A stretch of DNA of 64,000 nt, from the NCBI GenBank assembly GCA_000720375.1, contig JOAA01000044.1:13300-77299 (forward strand), read 5' to 3'. The notes below the pieces were generated by a model. The model ran no database searches. It was not told the origin of the DNA and saw only the letters and a program-made list of their open reading frames with translations. Source of the stretch: Rhodococcus rhodnii (GTDB taxonomy: Bacteria; Actinomycetota; Actinomycetes; Mycobacteriales; Pseudonocardiaceae). Made by a program: the position numbers and the translations under genes. Positions 1-7,241 of the stretch are shown piece after piece (positions within the stretch are counted from its first letter, which is position 1; each line of letters opens with the position of its first letter).

Positions 1-126
1 ACAGGGGCACCTGCCCCAGCGAAGATCATCAACCCGGCCCGGCCCGCCCGCGCGACACTCGAGGTGGCCGGTCTGGCCGTGCCTGGCTGGCTGATCGAAA
101 TCGAGGTCCAGGCCACATATCATTGA
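1..126 (+). CDS. Rid (YjgF/RidA-like) family protein, C-terminal end only
   Basis: The window opens inside a plus-strand frame that ends with TGA at 124-126. The visible 41 residues end in PARATLEVAGL, then a short loop and LIEIEVQA. This is the C-terminal pattern of Rid proteins: an Arg that binds the substrate carboxylate, a Val-rich strand, and the final EIE strand. Rid enzymes hydrolyse reactive enamine/imine intermediates of amino acid metabolism. The N-terminus lies outside the window, so subfamily and activity cannot be judged. Confidence 0.7.
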   Translation, partial: TGAPAPAKIINPARPARATLEVAGLAVPGWLIEIEVQATYH

Positions 127-580
127 CCGGAGTCACTCGTGTGGCAGGTAGGTCCGCTTTCGCCCACTTGCACGACATCCCGGCCAATAGGTGTCCACTG
201 TGGCCTCATTGCGATGAAGCCGATGAGTGTCCGTGGCAGCACGAACTCCAAGCACCTGCTCTCGGTGCTGGGTATCGCGCTCGCAGCTTGAGTTTGATCC
301 GCTGTGCCACAACGAGTCGGGTGCGGGTGAGGTTCACCCGCACCCCGCACCGCCGACTACGACCGTCTGCACCCGGTGGCCCCATCGCCACCCGCTCAGG
401 GACAAGGCCCCGTGTCGATTCCGGTGCGTGTGCATCCAGGCCGCCCGCGACCGCAGCCTGATATCCGCGTCGGGCCGGTCCGCCGCCACGACGCATGACC
501 CTGCGGCTGCGTCCGTAGTCGGGGACACAACTTGCGTGCGGGTCCGGTCCGCCACCGTTGTCGGTGGCCATTTCTGGGTA
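127..580. other. Intergenic stretch with no recognised gene
   Basis: About 450 bases separate the Rid gene from the HtrA gene. Several open frames cross it on both strands. Their translations are rich in Arg, Pro and His, have no recognisable domain, and overlap one another, as expected of chance frames in high-GC DNA. I see no RNA gene here. The right edge runs into the inverted repeat at 581-610. Confidence 0.5.
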
Positions 581-610
581 ATTCTTCGCCATGGTCGATT
601 GGCGAAGAAT
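581..610. promoter_or_regulatory. Perfect 11-bp inverted repeat over the htrA-like start codon
   Basis: ATTCTTCGCCA at 581-591 and TGGCGAAGAAT at 600-610 are exact reverse complements separated by 8 bases. The ATG proposed for the protease lies at 591-593, inside the structure. In RNA it would form a hairpin that hides the start codon; in DNA it could be an operator. Either would suit a stress-controlled protease, but no factor can be named from sequence alone. Confidence 0.5.
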
Positions 611-1610
611 CAGTGTGGTGATGTCGGCGGCGGTCATCGTGCTGTCGGCATGTACAAGTGGTGAGGCTCCACAACCACCGCGGCAGCCGGTGGCGACCAC
701 TCCGGACGCGGCCGGGGCGGACACCGGGTACGCGGACCTGGTGGACCGCATCGGGCCGAGTGTGGTCACAGTGCAGGTGGACCAGGGCGTGGGCAGCGGG
801 GTGGTGTTGCGGCCCGACGTGGTGGTGACCAACCACCATGTGGTGGGACAACGGCGTGAGGTCACGATCGCCTACGCCGACGGATCCCAGTCAGCGGGGA
901 CCGTGCTGGCGACCGACACGGTCACCGACCTGGCCGTGGTGCGTACCGAGCGCAAGAACCTGCCGGTACCGGAGTTCCGGACGCAGTTGCCCCGGCCCGG
1001 TGAGCGGGCGCTGGCGATCGGCAGCCCGCTGGGCTTTCAGAACTCGGTGACCGCGGGGATCATCTCCGGCCTGCACCGGGAGATTCCCGGCTCCGCCGGG
1101 CAGACCCAGTCGCTGGTCGACCTCATCCAGACCGACGCGTCGATCTCGCCGGGCAACTCCGGTGGCGCGCTGCTGGACGTGGCCGGTCGGGTGGTGGGGA
1201 TCAACGAGGCCTACATCCCGCCGACCGCGGGAGCGGTGTCGCTGGGTTTCGCGATCCCCTCGGCCACCGTGCTCGATGTGGCCGAGCAACTGCTGGCGGA
1301 CGGCACGGCACGGCATCCATACCTGGGTGTGTCGCTGGGCCGGCTGACCCCGGACATCCAGCAGCGCCTCGGCGTGCGGACCGATCATGGCGCGCTGGTG
1401 CTCGGCGTGGACCAGGCCGGACCGGCCGCGGGCAGCGGCCTGCGCGCCGGTGACGTGCTCGTCACCTTCGGTGGGAAGGACATTCGCACCGTGGAGGACC
1501 TGCTGGCAGAGCTGCGCCGGACCGAACCTGGACACAGAGTGGCGATGACCGTGGTCCGGGGTGACGCACGCCAGCAGGTCGAGGTGTCCGTTGGCTCACG
1601 CACCGGCTGA
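591..1610 (+). CDS. HtrA/DegP-like serine protease lipoprotein with PDZ domain
   Basis: The 339-residue protein starts with a lipoprotein signal: WRR, a hydrophobic stretch, and lipobox LSAC with Cys21. It is probably anchored on the outer face of the membrane. A trypsin-like S1C domain follows, with His83 (in TNHHV), Asp113 (in TDLAV) and Ser190 (in SPGNSGG) as the visible triad. A PDZ domain occupies about residues 240-335 and would sense misfolded substrates. HtrA proteins act in envelope protein quality control. Start 591 is preferred because it gives the positively charged n-region, though no strong ribosome binding site is visible and the codon sits inside an inverted repeat. An in-frame ATG at 621 would lose the charged residues. 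It is monocistronic and converges with the next gene. Confidence 0.9.
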   Translation: MVDWRRISVVMSAAVIVLSACTSGEAPQPPRQPVATTPDAAGADTGYADLVDRIGPSVVTVQVDQGVGSGVVLRPDVVVTNHHVVGQRREVTIAYADGSQSAGTVLATDTVTDLAVVRTERKNLPVPEFRTQLPRPGERALAIGSPLGFQNSVTAGIISGLHREIPGSAGQTQSLVDLIQTDASISPGNSGGALLDVAGRVVGINEAYIPPTAGAVSLGFAIPSATVLDVAEQLLADGTARHPYLGVSLGRLTPDIQQRLGVRTDHGALVLGVDQAGPAAGSGLRAGDVLVTFGGKDIRTVEDLLAELRRTEPGHRVAMTVVRGDARQQVEVSVGSRTG

Positions 1611-1645
1611 ACCACCCACGTACCTACAACCAGGAACGCAGCGCG

Positions 1646-2188
1646 TCACGGCGCTTCCGGCGGTCGACTGTCCACACTCGACTGAACGGTGTCACTGGTC
1701 GTTGTCGTCGTTGTCGTGGTCGAGGATCCGGAGATCGGCGGCGGGCTCAAAACAGTTGCCGACGGTGCCGCGGTGCGAGTCGGCGTGACTGTCACGGTTG
1801 TCGTGGAGGTCGAGCTAGGGGGAGGCGCCGGATTGCGTGGCCGCTGAACCGGCTGCTGCAGGACGCCACCGATCGTGGTCTGCGAGTCACCGGAAAACGG
1901 CTGTCCACGTACCTGTTCGACAGCCGTAAGCGCGATCACGCCGACGGCGAATGCCGCGACACTGGCACCTGCGATCCATTGCCAGCGCACCTTTCGTGAC
2001 GTGACGACCCGTTCGTAAGATCGCGAGTACAACTCCGTGGCCACCGTTGTGATGACCGCGCCCAACGCCGCACCCAGCACCGTGCCGGCGACGCCGAGTG
2101 TTGAGCCGACCACGGCCGCGGTCACCGACGCCAGCGCCGCGGCGGCGACCTGACTCACCTCGAACTTGCTCTTGTTCTGCTCACCCAT
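1646..2188 (-). CDS. Two-helix membrane protein with Thr/Pro-rich tail
   Basis: A hypothetical protein of 180 residues from the start used here. A short polar N-terminus (MGEQNKSKFEVSQ) precedes a long Ala/Gly/Val hydrophobic segment, a basic linker with YSRSYERVVTSRK, a second transmembrane helix near WIAGASVAAFAVGVIAL, and then a low-complexity tail rich in Thr, Ser and Pro, including a run of eight Thr. The tail is probably extracytoplasmic and disordered or wall-spanning. No enzymatic domain is recognisable. An alternative GTG start at 2242 would add 18 residues without a clear signal. It converges with the HtrA gene (36-base gap) and may share envelope functions, but that is only position-based inference. 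Confidence 0.6.
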   Translation of the reverse strand: MGEQNKSKFEVSQVAAAALASVTAAVVGSTLGVAGTVLGAALGAVITTVATELYSRSYERVVTSRKVRWQWIAGASVAAFAVGVIALTAVEQVRGQPFSGDSQTTIGGVLQQPVQRPRNPAPPPSSTSTTTVTVTPTRTAAPSATVLSPPPISGSSTTTTTTTTSDTVQSSVDSRPPEAP

Positions 2189-2302
2189 CCTTCCATCCGT
2201 TTCTTGTACAGGAGCGGAGCCGCTGACGGCGCGGCACGGCACCCGCCGTACGAGGCGACGAGTGGCAGCGGATCGAATTGATGACCGGGCTGGTGAACCG
2301 GC

Positions 2303-2584
2303 CTAGCCGGACGCCGAACACCAAGCTTCGTCAGATCGCGGCTGACCTCGTCCGGACAGCTCCAAGGTCACGACCGCGGCGTACAGCGCCAACAACTGGG
2401 AGTCGATCTCGATGGCACGTTCCTCAGTGGACGCGGCCGTCCAGGCAGCGCGGTCGTCGATCACGGTGACACTCGCGATGTCGGCGCCGGGCACGACCCG
2501 GACGGCTTCGGCACACACCGCGGCGGGCATCTCCGACGTATCAGCGGTGGTCGTGCAGAGCGGCACGCACGATCCATGCCACAC
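2303..2584 (-). pseudogene. GAF-domain fragment, probably truncated
   Basis: The residues AVRVVPGADIASVTVIDD and TAASTEERAIEIDSQ match the start of the GAF domain found in actinobacterial GAF-ANTAR regulators, where the next element should be a QYALGEGPC-like motif. Here the sequence loses resemblance after DSQ and ends after about 40 more residues, with no complete GAF and no ANTAR RNA-binding domain. The recognisable part spans about 2400-2545. Overlap of its 5' end with the small membrane ORF at 2541 also argues against an intact gene. I read it as a remnant of an antiterminator-type sensor. Confidence 0.5.
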
Positions 2585-2627
2585 ACGCGGCCACGACCAG
2601 ACCGAAAACGATCACTGCCGCGATCAC
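2541..2627 (-). CDS. Small single-helix membrane peptide (28 aa), coupled to the FHA gene
   Basis: A GTG codon at 2627-2625 overlaps the TGA of the FHA gene (GTGA). A strong Shine-Dalgarno sequence, GGAGG, lies about 8 bases upstream inside the FHA coding end. The product is one hydrophobic helix ([20 protein letters not shown]) followed by RAALHDHR, so a single-pass peptide with a basic tail is expected. The ribosome binding site, coupling and composition support a real small gene. It could be a membrane partner for the FHA protein, but function is unknown. Confidence 0.5.
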   Translation of the reverse strand: MIAAVIVFGLVVAACVAWIVRAALHDHR

Positions 2628-3079
2628 CGTGACCCACCTCCGGATGCGACCGCCGTGCCGGATCGGAACATCAGCCGGAACGCACCCACGAGCAGCACGT
2701 CGCCGTCGGCGAGCGGTACCTGGTCGACCGGTGTGCGGTTGACGTAGGTTCCGTTGAGAGATCCCAGATCCGTCACCGTGAACGCGTCGCCGGCGCGGCG
2801 TATCTCTGCGTGCCACCGGGAGACTGTCATGTCGGTCAGCACGATGTCACAGTCCCGATGTCGTCCGATCAGGACGGTGTCCGTCGCGAGAGGAATCTCG
2901 ACCGGGGCCCGCACGCCTGGGCCGTGGACGATCGTGATCGCGGCAGTGCCCGGCAGTGGCGGCTGTGGCGTTGGCGTTGCATCCCCGTAGCAGGGCGGAA
3001 TCGCGTAGGCCGCAGTGTCTCGATCCGCTCCGTCGAGTGGTGCAGAGGTTGCCGGCACCGGTTCAGCAATGCGGACCAT
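2624..3079 (-). CDS. FHA-domain protein
   Basis: The 151-residue protein has a Pro-rich, probably disordered N-terminus (1-45) and one forkhead-associated domain (about 48-140). The conserved phosphothreonine-binding residues are visible: Gly72-Arg73 in [11 protein letters not shown], Ser87-Arg88-x-His90, and Asn109-Gly110 in [11 protein letters not shown] proteins of actinomycetes usually read out Ser/Thr kinase signalling. No kinase gene is in the window. The N-terminal tail contains several Thr residues but no clear TQ/TE activation motif. The stop overlaps the start of the 28-residue membrane peptide, so the two are translated together. Upstream lies the decayed groEL gene. Confidence 0.88.
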   Translation of the reverse strand: MVRIAEPVPATSAPLDGADRDTAAYAIPPCYGDATPTPQPPLPGTAAITIVHGPGVRAPVEIPLATDTVLIGRHRDCDIVLTDMTVSRWHAEIRRAGDAFTVTDLGSLNGTYVNRTPVDQVPLADGDVLLVGAFRLMFRSGTAVASGGGSR

Positions 3080-3125
3080 GGTTGTGCTTCCTTCGTTCCT
3101 TTCAGCTCAGTCGGTCTGCGTGTTG

Positions 3126-4030
3126 TCAGAAATCCATGTCGGCACCGGCACCAGCCGGTGCCTTGTCCTTCTCCGGTTTCTCGGCGACGACGGCCTCGGT
3201 GGTCAGGAACAGCGGCGGCGGTCGAGGCTGCGTTCTGCAGCGCCGAGCGGGTGACCTTGGCCGGGTCGATGATGCCCGCCGCCAGCAGGTCCTCGTATTC
3301 GCCGGTCTGCGCGTTGAGGCCATGACCGGACGGGAGCGTTTTGACCTTGTCCACCACGACTCCGCCTTCGAGACCGGCGTTGATCAGCAGCGGCTTGCCG
3401 GCCTGCATGACCTTCTCCAGCAATGGAAGCAAGTCGTTGACCGAACTGATCTTGCCTTGGTGCAACAGGATGTAGGGCTCGTCGAGGACCGCTTCCTGAC
3501 GCTCGGGGTCGGTCACGAAGTAACCGGAGATGAACCCCTTGTCGAAGCGCATACCCCTCGGCGAGCTCCAGTTCCATGCCGAGGGTGTTGCTCTCCTCGA
3601 CGGTGATCACACCGTCCCGGCCGACCTTGTCCATCGCTTCGGCGATCAACTCGCCGATGGTCCGGTCACCGGCCGAGATCGACGCCGTCGCCGCGATCTG
3701 CTGCTTGGTCTCCAGCTCGGTGGCCGACTTCAGCACGTGCCCGGCAACAGCCTCGACAGCCTGCTCGATCCCCCGTTTCACCGCGATCGGGTTGGCGCCG
3801 GCCGCGACGTTGCGCAGGCCTTCTCGCACAAGGGCTTGAGCCAGCACGGTGGCGGTGGTGGTGCCGTCGCCAGCGACGTCGTCAGTCTTCTTGGCGACTT
3901 CCTTGACCAGCTCGGCCCCGATCTTCTCCCACGGGTCCTCGAGCTCGATCTCCTTGGCGATGGAGACGCCATCGTTGGTGATCGTCGGCGCGCCCCACTT
4001 CCCATGGCGCTGTCCTCTCCCCATGTCGTC
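3126..4030 (-). pseudogene. groEL: Decayed groEL (60-kDa chaperonin) gene
   Basis: Three reading frames must be joined to recover a chaperonin. Frame one gives [17 protein letters not shown] through [17 protein letters not shown] to [10 protein letters not shown] (about 4000-3550). Frame two continues at 3552 with [17 protein letters not shown] and jumps from [11 protein letters not shown] directly to [14 protein letters not shown], so roughly 200 residues of the apical/intermediate region are missing. Frame three gives the tail [13 protein letters not shown] and ends in DMDF at 3126. About 46 N-terminal residues before KWGAPT are also gone. With two frameshifts and two deletions against a normal length near 540, the gene cannot make a working GroEL. 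A functional copy is presumably elsewhere. Its heat-shock operator at 4072-4098 is intact. Confidence 0.93.
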
Positions 4031-4071
4031 CTGAACTGACACATGCCCGCGACGGGCGGGATACCCGTCCG

Positions 4072-4098
4072 TTAGCACTCACCCGGGGCGAGTGCTAA
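4072..4098. promoter_or_regulatory. Perfect CIRCE operator (HrcA site)
   Basis: TTAGCACTC at 4072-4080 and GAGTGCTAA at 4090-4098, separated by nine bases, match the CIRCE consensus exactly. HrcA binds CIRCE to repress groE genes. The site lies just upstream of the groEL pseudogene (minus strand) and 56 bases upstream of the frameshifted stress gene (plus strand), so it could in principle affect both. Confidence 0.93.
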
Positions 4099-4153
4099 TT
4101 CTCAGATAGCACTGGCGCGGCACGAAAGCAACCCCGATACAGCTTGGCTCACG

Positions 4154-4659
4154 ATGACCACGACGCCCTTGCTCAACGACCCCCGAACGGGCCTGCCGAC
4201 ACCGCCCTCCGGCTGGCCGATCGGCTCGTACCCACCTACGCCGATGCCCAGCGCGCCGTGGACTACTTGGCCGATAACGACTTCCCAGTGCAGGACGTCA
4301 CGATCGTCGGCGTCGAGCCCGTGGTGGTCGAACGTGTCACCACCCGGCTGACCTGGGGACGTGTCCTGGCAGGCGGAGCGGCGTCCGGTGCGTGGTTCGG
4401 ACTGTTCGTCGGCCTGCTGCTGGGCCTGTTCAGCGCCGGGCCGCTGCTGGCGCCGATGCTGACCGGGCTCGTCACCGGCATCGGCTTCGGCTTGGCCTTC
4501 GCCGCGGTGGGCTACGCCTCGATGAAAGGCCAACGCGACTTCGCATCCACCACGCAGATCGTCGCCGGACGATACGACGTGCTCTGCGAACCCCGCAACG
4601 CCGAGAAAGGCAGGGACCCCCTGGCACAACTGGCCCTTGCCGCACAGGCGCGATCATGA
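4154..4659 (+). pseudogene. GSP17M/YflT-like general stress protein, frameshifted
   Basis: The family N-terminus (MTTT, then LPTPPSGWPIGSY) is read from ATG 4154. The conserved continuation YADAQRAVDYLADNDFPVQDVTIVGV is read in another frame from about 4235. One base is missing near 4229-4236. The rest is well preserved: VERVTTRLTWGRVLAGGAASGAWFGLFVGLLLG, two Gly-rich membrane hairpins (about residues 70-130), and a short tail. The alternative start ATG 4144 keeps one frame but gives an unrelated N-terminus. The downstream frame is undamaged, so either the mutation is very recent or it is a sequencing error. The family is linked to general stress responses, and its position beside CIRCE fits. 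Confidence 0.65.
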
Positions 4660-4749
4660 CCAGGTGAGCGAACCATGTGCGCCCACCCGCTACATACGAA
4701 ATTGGACGCGGCTGCGGGCTCGCTGGAGCATCACCCGCTGCCCGCGGAA

Positions 4750-5046
4750 TCACTGGGATGCGCGGTCCGGCAAGCCAGATGCGTGACCAGAGAGCTCGCG
4801 CACCTGGCCAGGACACTGGCCCGCCACACTCACCAGCAGACGCCCCAACGGGCGTGTCCAGCCCAGTTCCTCGACCAACTCGCGCGAAGCGGTCTTCCAC
4901 GGTGGCTCATCCGCCTCGACCGCACCGCCAGGGATCTCCCAGTTCGGCTTGTACGACGGCTCTACGAACAACACACGGCCACTGTCGTCACGGAACAGCG
5001 CCCCGGCGGCCATCCGCTTCCGGTTCAACGTGGACCAATCCCGCAC
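4750..5046 (-). pseudogene. NUDIX hydrolase, 3'-truncated
   Basis: The N-terminal half is typical of NUDIX enzymes: MAAGALFRDDSGRVLFVEP, PNWEIPGGAVEAD, and a full Nudix box (G-x5-E-x7-REL-x-EELG) within GGAVEADEPPWKTASRELVEEL. After GRLLV the sequence loses similarity and ends after about 25 residues, so the protein is 98 aa against about 150 for the family. GTG 5046 is chosen as start because GAGGA lies about 10 bases upstream and the phosphotransferase stop is 13 bases away. Between 4660 and 4750 no gene is evident. A plus-strand ATG at 4675 with AGGTGAG in front opens a frame of unknown meaning that may be the other side of the break. Loss of the C-terminal strands makes function doubtful. 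Confidence 0.6.
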
Positions 5047-5059
5047 AGGTAACACTTCC

Positions 5060-5959
5060 TCAGCAGTTGAGCCGATAGCGTGCCCATTGGCGGGCGATAT
5101 CGGTGAGTCGTTCACGGTGTGGGAGTGGATGATCCCGCTGGAGGTACTCCCACACGCCCAAAACCACGACCGCGAAGGCCGTGCGCGCAATCTCCGATCC
5201 GGTGCTCCAAATTCCCACAGTGTCAGCCCATCGTTCCGCGTCATGCGGAGTGTGTCCTGCCTCGATCAGCCGCAGCACCAGAAATCCGGTGTCAATCCAG
5301 GGAGCGCCGAGACGCGCCCACGCCCAGTCGACCACCCGGGCGGTTGGGTCCATCAGGATGTTCAGCGACTGCAAATCCGTGTGCAGCAGGCATTTCCCGT
5401 CCAGCAGGTCGACCGCACGCAGTTCCCAGTCCACGAACTGATCCAGGTTCGCTCGTGACCACGGATCCAGATCGGCCGGCGGATCGTGGCGCAGCCGCCG
5501 CCACGCCGCCAAGCGTGCCCACTGGCTAGCCACGCTGGGCACGCCGTCGACTGGGCAGGGATTTAAACCAGTGGCCAATGCCGTCACGCTCTCGGCGATG
5601 ATCGGCAGATCAAGCGATCCCGGCGAAAGATCGGCGTGGCGTCCGTCCACATGGTCGAACCCGAGCATCAGCCACCCGCTCGTCTCGACCTGCCACCGCA
5701 GGTGCGGCGCGACCGGCGGCAGCCACTCGTTGATGGCTGCCTCATGCCGGTACGACCGCGCCTGCGGGTGATCTGCGGTGATTCCCTTGACGAACACCCG
5801 ACCGCCACGCGGTTTGCCGGTGTTTGCCAGGTGTAGCGTGGCAGCGAATTGCGAGTTACGACCCGTGGACGCGGCCTCGACCCGGACCACCTCGCCCACA
5901 CGGCTCGCGATCTCCTCGCGAAGTCGGGCAGGAAGCTCGTCCCACGTGCTGCGAATCAT
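5060..5959 (-). CDS. Aminoglycoside phosphotransferase (APH)-family kinase
   Basis: A 299-residue protein with the APH kinase-like fold. The Brenner motif HTDLQSLNIL supplies catalytic Asp195 and Asn200 (numbered from the ATG at 5959), and VVDWAWA gives the metal-binding Asp near 211. The N-lobe Lys near 58 (VFVKGI) and Glu near 73 (RHEAAIN) are present. Such proteins phosphorylate small alcohols, sugars or antibiotics; the substrate is unknown here. A GTG at 5977 is an alternative start. It is the middle gene of a minus-strand trio: glycine-rich-domain-type protein, this kinase, NUDIX remnant. In actinomycetes orphan APH genes are often housekeeping-like rather than resistance determinants. 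Confidence 0.82.
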   Translation of the reverse strand: MIRSTWDELPARLREEIASRVGEVVRVEAASTGRNSQFAATLHLANTGKPRGGRVFVKGITADHPQARSYRHEAAINEWLPPVAPHLRWQVETSGWLMLGFDHVDGRHADLSPGSLDLPIIAESVTALATGLNPCPVDGVPSVASQWARLAAWRRLRHDPPADLDPWSRANLDQFVDWELRAVDLLDGKCLLHTDLQSLNILMDPTARVVDWAWARLGAPWIDTGFLVLRLIEAGHTPHDAERWADTVGIWSTGSEIARTAFAVVVLGVWEYLQRDHPLPHRERLTDIARQWARYRLNC

Positions 5960-5982
5960 CGCCAGGTAGCGTCCCACAAGAC

Positions 5983-6453
5983 CTATCTGACCGCTGGCGG
6001 TGGCGGCGGGTCATCCGCACATCCGTTGTGGCATTGCGAGCACTTCGCTCGCCCCGAGGCGAACCACAAGTCGTGATCCACCACGTATCCGGCGGCCCGC
6101 ATGGCATCCACGGTGCGATGCAGCGCCACGGCGGGCTCACCCACACCGGCTCGAGCGTCATCGGTTGGTACGTGATCGATGAACCGCCCTGCGACCCGGT
6201 CGCAGAACTCCCGATAGTCCCGGGTATGCAGGACGAACGCGTGCCACCCAGGGTCCACCAGCCTGCTGGGCGACATCGGCCGGCCGTCGCCGGCCGCGCA
6301 GGCACCAAGGAACGCCAGCGCCTGATCCACCACACGAACCGCCAACGGCGGTTCATACCCCTCGTCCCTGACGACCCTGTGCGTCAACCGCTCGAACAGT
6401 TCACCGGTCACCAATGAGCGACCTGTCAATCCATCCACAGCAACAGCAGTCAT
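5983..6453 (-). CDS. Conserved hypothetical protein of the glycine-rich-domain type
   Basis: 156 residues. The core carries RVVDQALAFLGACA, the conserved DPGWHAFVLHTRDYREFC block, GRFIDHVPTDD, and a C-terminal Cys/His cluster CSQCHNGC followed by a Pro run. I recognise this as a widespread actinobacterial family often annotated as glycine-rich domain-containing protein; its role is not established. The C-x2-CH-x2-C cluster could bind metal. ATG 6453 is preceded by AGGA at good spacing. It heads the kinase trio on the minus strand and is divergent from the UTRA protein gene, with about 220 bases of shared promoter space at 6454-6677 in which I see no obvious operator. Confidence 0.65.
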   Translation of the reverse strand: MTAVAVDGLTGRSLVTGELFERLTHRVVRDEGYEPPLAVRVVDQALAFLGACAAGDGRPMSPSRLVDPGWHAFVLHTRDYREFCDRVAGRFIDHVPTDDARAGVGEPAVALHRTVDAMRAAGYVVDHDLWFASGRAKCSQCHNGCADDPPPPPAVR

Positions 6454-6677
6454 CGTCTTTTCCTTTCGTTGTCACGAAACACTCCGGCCTCAGACCACAC
6501 GAAATGACCGCGCCAGCGGGCTCGTCCTGCTCGTTGGCGCAGATCTCGACTCCGGACAACCTTAATGCGATACCCGAAAGGTAGCAAGCCTCTCGCCTGG
6601 TGTGCCTGTGGCTTTACTGCCTTACGACTAAGGTCAACAGCCATAGCGTGTATGGACACCAGCGCGAGGAGGGCAAC

Positions 6678-7211
6678 ATGACCGCCGCCGGTCCGTGGAC
6701 GAGCGTGTCGATGCCGTACGTCAGCGGCGAACACGGCGATGCATGGGCTGCTGAGGCTGCGCAACACGGCGGCCGGGGCACCCAGCAACTGCTGGCCGTC
6801 GACGAGCTGACCGCCTCGGCATCGGTCGCCGGCGTACTCGGCATAGACCCTGGCCAGTCAGTGGTGGTGCGACGCCGCCTGATGCTGTTCAACGACCAGC
6901 CAGTCGAGCTCATCGACTCGTACTACCCCGCCACCATCGCCCGAGACACCAGGTTGGCTGAGACGCGGAAAATCCCGGGCGGCGCTGTCGCGCTCTTGGC
7001 CAGCCTTGGCTATCCGCCTCGCCGGGTCCGCGAAGACGTCAGCGCACGCTTGGCCACACCCGAGGAACGAACCGTGCTACATCTGGACGACCCGTCCTGC
7101 GTGCTCGTCCTGTCGCGCGCCCTCATCACGGACAACGACCTGCCGGTCGAGGCCAGCGTGATGACAATGGTGGCCGACCGACGACGCCTGCGCTACGAGC
7201 TGACACCATGA
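6678..7211 (+). CDS. UTRA-domain protein lacking the GntR winged helix
   Basis: From ATG 6678, which follows a strong GAGGAGGG, the protein has 177 residues and consists almost entirely of a UTRA effector-binding domain. It shows IDPGQSVVVRRRLMLFNDQPVEL, DSYYPATIA and a C-terminal LPVEASVMTMVADR strand. HutC/GntR regulators normally carry a winged helix-turn-helix of about 70 residues before UTRA; none is present in this or the neighbouring frames. The gene lies 30 bases upstream of a complete paralogue with the same UTRA landmarks. It may bind the same ligand and sequester it, or form non-DNA-binding heterodimers; that role is inference. Confidence 0.75.
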   Translation: MTAAGPWTSVSMPYVSGEHGDAWAAEAAQHGGRGTQQLLAVDELTASASVAGVLGIDPGQSVVVRRRLMLFNDQPVELIDSYYPATIARDTRLAETRKIPGGAVALLASLGYPPRRVREDVSARLATPEERTVLHLDDPSCVLVLSRALITDNDLPVEASVMTMVADRRRLRYELTP

Positions 7212-7241
7212 CCACCCTCACGACGTACTCAGGAGTCGGCT

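Noticed and set aside
206..865. Long open frame on the minus strand across the first intergenic gap and into the protease gene
   Set aside because: It is Arg/His/Pro-rich, has no domain, and overlaps the well-supported HtrA coding start; typical antisense opening in high-GC DNA.
4675..5052. 125-codon plus-strand frame with a fair ribosome binding site
   Set aside because: Most of it lies opposite the NUDIX coding region and the translation is unrecognisable; at best the first 45 codons are a scrap of something else.
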